From the NCBI GenBank assembly GCA_011525445.1, contig WTGE01000295.1, forward strand, positions 1-8,832: a stretch of 8,832 nt of DNA, read 5' to 3'. Positions 6,289 to 8,832 of this stretch are shown here, in pieces. The translations under genes were made by a program, and so were the position numbers. Each line of letters starts with the position of its first letter. Position 1 is the first letter of the stretch. The stretch comes from Synechococcus sp. CO36386bin_37 (GTDB lineage: Bacteria; Cyanobacteriota; Cyanobacteriia; PCC-6307; Cyanobiaceae). The notes under the pieces were generated by a model. It did not search any database. It saw only the letters and a list, made by a program, of their open reading frames with translations, and was not told the DNA's origin.

Positions 6289-7824
6289 TCACTGTTTGAT
6301 GTGTTGAAGCTCCCTGGCCTGTTCGGGATTGATACGACCAGTGGTTGCGAGAACATGGCTGACGATGTCCAGCGTGAGGACGGCATGGAGCTTCGCACCA
6401 TGAGTTTCCAACCGTTTCTTGGCACGGAGATCGTTGAGCCCTCCATGGTCCAAGAACACCACCACATCACGCACGTTCAATCCTGACGATTCGAGCTTGC
6501 CGATCCCCTCCATCACACTGCCTCCAGTAATCAATATGTCGTCAACCACCGCTATGGTTTCGCCCTCTCTGAATTCTCCTTCCACCATGCGCCTTGTTCC
6601 ATGGGCTTTGACTTCTTTCCTTGGGTAGATCAGTGGTTTATGCAGTTGTAATGACAATCCTGTAGCCGTGGGCAAGGATCCATAGGGAATGCCTGCAATT
6701 CGATCGAATTGCAATGGTTTCAGTACCTGGGCGTAGCAATCAAGGACACGATGAAACAGTGCTGGATCGGAAATGATCTGACGAAGATCGACGTAATAGT
6801 TGAAAACAGCTCCGCTCGCCTGCTCAAACTCTCCGAACAGCAGGCAACGGATGTCAAACAAATCAATGACGAGATCGCGGAGATCCTGATTGATTGCTTT
6901 CAACCCTGCATGGTTATTCGTTGTTGTGTTGCAATCCTGATGGACCAGATTGAGCTGTGGCCAGATCTGGCATTGCATCGAATCGAGAGGATCGGCGGGT
7001 GGCTTCCTCTGAAGATGCTGTTGGCGAATGTGATTAATCCGTTTTTTAAGCGTTGCGGTCTGTTCATTGATGTTGCTTTCATTCAACAGATTTTGAGGCA
7101 GGGGTAGCAATAACCCGTCTCCAGTTGTGTTGAACCCACTTTCGAGTAGGCGTTGCAGATTAGCTTCCTCGCCCCAGAGTGATCGGAGCATGACAAACCG
7201 GTTGGGTGCTGCTTGTCGCACTGCAGCCAAGATTCCTGGATCGCTGGTGCCGACTTCAAGAAGGAGCTGTTCGGGCGTTCCCCAACTTTGGCTTTCCTGC
7301 ACCACCTTTAAGTAAAAGGGGTTGTGCTCATCGGGATGATGTTGAAGATTGCGGGCTGCAGGATTGGAGCTATGGCAATTAATGAAGACCCCTTTCCCTG
7401 GATACACAAGGAAGGGCGCTGCAATGTCCTGACCAGCAAAAGGGTTGAGCGTGACAGCGTCAGCATGCAGGGATTGGAAGAGGTAGGAAGCGATAGCGCT
7501 TGAGCTATTGAGATCTCCATGCTTGATATCGATGATCAGGGGCAAATCTGGAGGTAGAAGTTCACGCACCTCCAACAACAGCTCCACTCCAGCTGAGCCC
7601 ATGGCTTGATAAAAGCCGAGGCTTGGTTTGTAGGCACAAACGTGATCAGCCGTTTCTTCGATGACGGATTTGCACCATGATCTGGCTTGGCTGAGCAGTG
7701 ACCTGCCTTTGAGCCCGCGCAGGTCTGCCCAGCTACGGAGCATTTCAGGATTCGGATCAAGGCCTGTCACTAGCAGCGACTTCCGAGTGCTCATTGCATC
7801 GGTGAGTGCTGTGAAAAAGCCCAT
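6289..7824 (-). CDS. pyrF: Bifunctional OMP decarboxylase-orotate phosphoribosyltransferase (reversed fusion)
   Basis: Carries the last two steps of UMP synthesis in one 511-residue cytosolic protein, in the order decarboxylase then phosphoribosyltransferase, opposite to animal UMP synthase. The OMPDC half spans about 1-260: LLVTGLDPNPEM at its start, AYKPSLGFYQ (64-73), and the catalytic D-x-K-x-x-D array Asp99, Lys101, Asp104 in IIDIKHGDLNSS. A linker of about 45 polar residues follows. The OPRT half starts near 305: IAGIPYGSLPTATGL (377-391), the OPRT signature YPRKEVKAHG (400-409), and the PRPP loop IAVVDDILITGGS (424-436). Late OMPDC strands read VMLRSLWGEE and GDGLLLPLP where PGxGxQ and a GR pair are usual, so phosphate binding in that half may differ. 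I start at ATG 7824 (MGFFTALTDAM), which matches the N-terminus expected of cyanobacterial homologues; a GTG at 7848 would add 8 residues. An AGGAG lies only 2 nt before ATG 7824, and ATG 7794 is a further alternative. Confidence 0.9.
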   Translation of the reverse strand: MGFFTALTDAMSTRKSLLVTGLDPNPEMLRSWADLRGLKGRSLLSQARSWCKSVIEETADHVCAYKPSLGFYQAMGSAGVELLLEVRELLPPDLPLIIDIKHGDLNSSSAIASYLFQSLHADAVTLNPFAGQDIAAPFLVYPGKGVFINCHSSNPAARNLQHHPDEHNPFYLKVVQESQSWGTPEQLLLEVGTSDPGILAAVRQAAPNRFVMLRSLWGEEANLQRLLESGFNTTGDGLLLPLPQNLLNESNINEQTATLKKRINHIRQQHLQRKPPADPLDSMQCQIWPQLNLVHQDCNTTTNNHAGLKAINQDLRDLVIDLFDIRCLLFGEFEQASGAVFNYYVDLRQIISDPALFHRVLDCYAQVLKPLQFDRIAGIPYGSLPTATGLSLQLHKPLIYPRKEVKAHGTRRMVEGEFREGETIAVVDDILITGGSVMEGIGKLESSGLNVRDVVVFLDHGGLNDLRAKKRLETHGAKLHAVLTLDIVSHVLATTGRINPEQARELQHIKQ

Positions 7825-8024
7825 GGCTCCTGAGGTTGATTGTTCCACAATGAGTCGTGATTCGACGTTTCGTGGCTCTGATCAGCAAAATGAATGATTT
7901 GATGATGTGATTGTTGTCATCGCTGAACCCAATGGGATGTTTCAGTTCAAAACGCTCAAGCGCAACAGCTCATGCGTTGTTTATGGTTTCACTGATGCGT
8001 CATTCTTGATTGACACTGAGCGGG

Positions 8025-8832
8025 TTAACGCTTACTCATGAAAGTGGATGATTTGATGCCTCGTTTGATCACTACAAGCCGTGACACTAAACATCCAAAT
8101 GTTGTAAACAGGACGCCAAGATTTAACGGCAACGGATGTAGGCTATTTGAATTGGCATATAAAGTGATGAATGTTGATAAAACAAGCCCCCAGAAAAAAG
8201 AGAGTTCGGCGTAGAAGTCATGCCTGAGGGTGGGGTGGCTTGGATCAGCTCGGATCACATCACGGAGAATGGCTCCGCCTGCTCCAGTCATGGCACTGAA
8301 GACAGGTCCCCAGAGGAGCAATGGATCGCATTGCTCCTCAACGGCAACAATGACACCAACTACGGTGAAAGCTGATAACCCGAGAGCGTCCAAGACTTGA
8401 ATGGCTTGTTCTCCAAAGTGAAATTTACCCAAAACATGGTGAGGGAGATCCATGGTCGGAAGTCTCGCCACAATGTGGCTGATCAGCACCAGTGCAATCA
8501 CGATGATCAGGTTGTGGGTGGACTGAAGGACTGCTGGCTGATCTCGATTGGCTAGCAGATCTCTAAGGATTCCCCCGCCAAACGCGGGAAGACTCGCCAG
8601 AACGAAAGCGCCAAAGAGGCTGAAGCGATCACGTTGTGCCATCAAAATCCCAGAAAAAGCAAATGCTGCTGTGCCAATTGTCTCAAGGGCAAAAAACCAT
8701 GGTTGACCTGCGGTCATGGCCAATAAGGAAGGGAAAAGATAGTCACGAATGATCTGGTTGTAGCGACCATCATCTTTAAGTTTTTGCATTGCTTGATTGA
8801 ATGCAGTAACCAGTGCAGGTGACGTGGTCCGT
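8025..8832 (-). CDS. TRIC/UPF0126 membrane protein with C-terminal end of a solute-binding domain (5' cut by window)
   Basis: The 268 visible residues form the C-terminal part of a larger protein. Residues about 45-255 are a seven-helix TRIC/UPF0126 (YadS/YicG-like, 'glycine transporter') domain, a duplicated three-helix unit plus one helix. Repeat 1 has ETIGTAAFAFSGI and FGGGILRDLL (84-93); repeat 2 has DALGLSAFTVVGV and AGGAILRDVI (184-193). The GG-x-x-x-RD motif is hallmark. Residues 1-36 contain AMQKLKDDGRYNQIIRDY, closely resembling the last helix of family-3 periplasmic amino-acid-binding proteins. The frame has no stop up to the window edge, and Met15 falls in the middle of this helix with no Shine-Dalgarno, so it is not the true start. 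I infer a fusion of a periplasmic binding domain to a channel or transporter in the inner membrane. Ligand and transported species are unknown. Confidence 0.85.
   Translation of the reverse strand, partial: RTTSPALVTAFNQAMQKLKDDGRYNQIIRDYLFPSLLAMTAGQPWFFALETIGTAAFAFSGILMAQRDRFSLFGAFVLASLPAFGGGILRDLLANRDQPAVLQSTHNLIIVIALVLISHIVARLPTMDLPHHVLGKFHFGEQAIQVLDALGLSAFTVVGVIVAVEEQCDPLLLWGPVFSAMTGAGGAILRDVIRADPSHPTLRHDFYAELSFFWGLVLSTFITLYANSNSLHPLPLNLGVLFTTFGCLVSRLVVIKRGIKSSTFMSKR

Noticed and set aside
6709..7107. 132-codon plus-strand ORF opposite the pyrF-pyrE fusion
   Set aside because: Antisense to a gene whose two domains are both clearly recognisable; no independent evidence of coding.
7825..8024. 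Terminator or promoter between the TRIC gene and pyrF
   Set aside because: Only a CGCTTGAGCG mini-hairpin before TTTT is visible on the minus strand, with a loop too small to be credible; no clear promoter boxes.

Overview
The window looks like chromosome from a marine picocyanobacterium (Synechococcus, or a high-GC Prochlorococcus lineage). The evidence is the set of genes for the compatible solute glucosylglycerate, a reversed OMP decarboxylase/orotate phosphoribosyltransferase fusion of the kind known from cyanobacteria, moderate GC in the core genes, and one perfect HIP1 octamer. This assignment is inferred from gene content; there is no rRNA or other marker to confirm it.

Left part (334-4134): a glucosylglycerate module. 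gpgS (minus strand) makes glucosyl-3-phosphoglycerate. Back to back with it, on the plus strand, lies a GH13 sucrose-phosphorylase-like enzyme, most likely glucosylglycerate phosphorylase. Its stop codon overlaps the start of gpgP, the phosphatase that finishes synthesis. Synthesis and breakdown of the osmolyte therefore share one short divergent control region. That region carries two direct copies of a 9-bp word, 11 bp apart.

Middle (4135-6288): an OsmC/Ohr-family peroxide-defence gene (plus strand) is followed by an AT-rich block of about 1.4 kb. The block holds a complete small 2-oxoglutarate/Fe(II) oxygenase of the prolyl-hydroxylase type and two short unrecognised ORFs downstream of it, all on the minus strand. 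Composition differs sharply from the flanks (roughly 32-38% GC in sampled 60-base lines, against 58% in a sampled line of the GH13 gene). The two short ORFs lack good ribosome-binding sites. I read this block as acquired and partly decayed DNA.

Right part (6289-8832): two minus-strand genes. One is a pyrF-pyrE fusion (pyrimidine synthesis, last two steps) in the order OMPDC then OPRT. The other is a seven-helix TRIC/UPF0126 membrane protein. The reading frame of the latter stays open to the window edge and starts with what looks like the C-terminal end of a family-3 periplasmic solute-binding protein, so it is probably a receptor-channel fusion cut by the window. Bases 1-333 hold no gene I can support.
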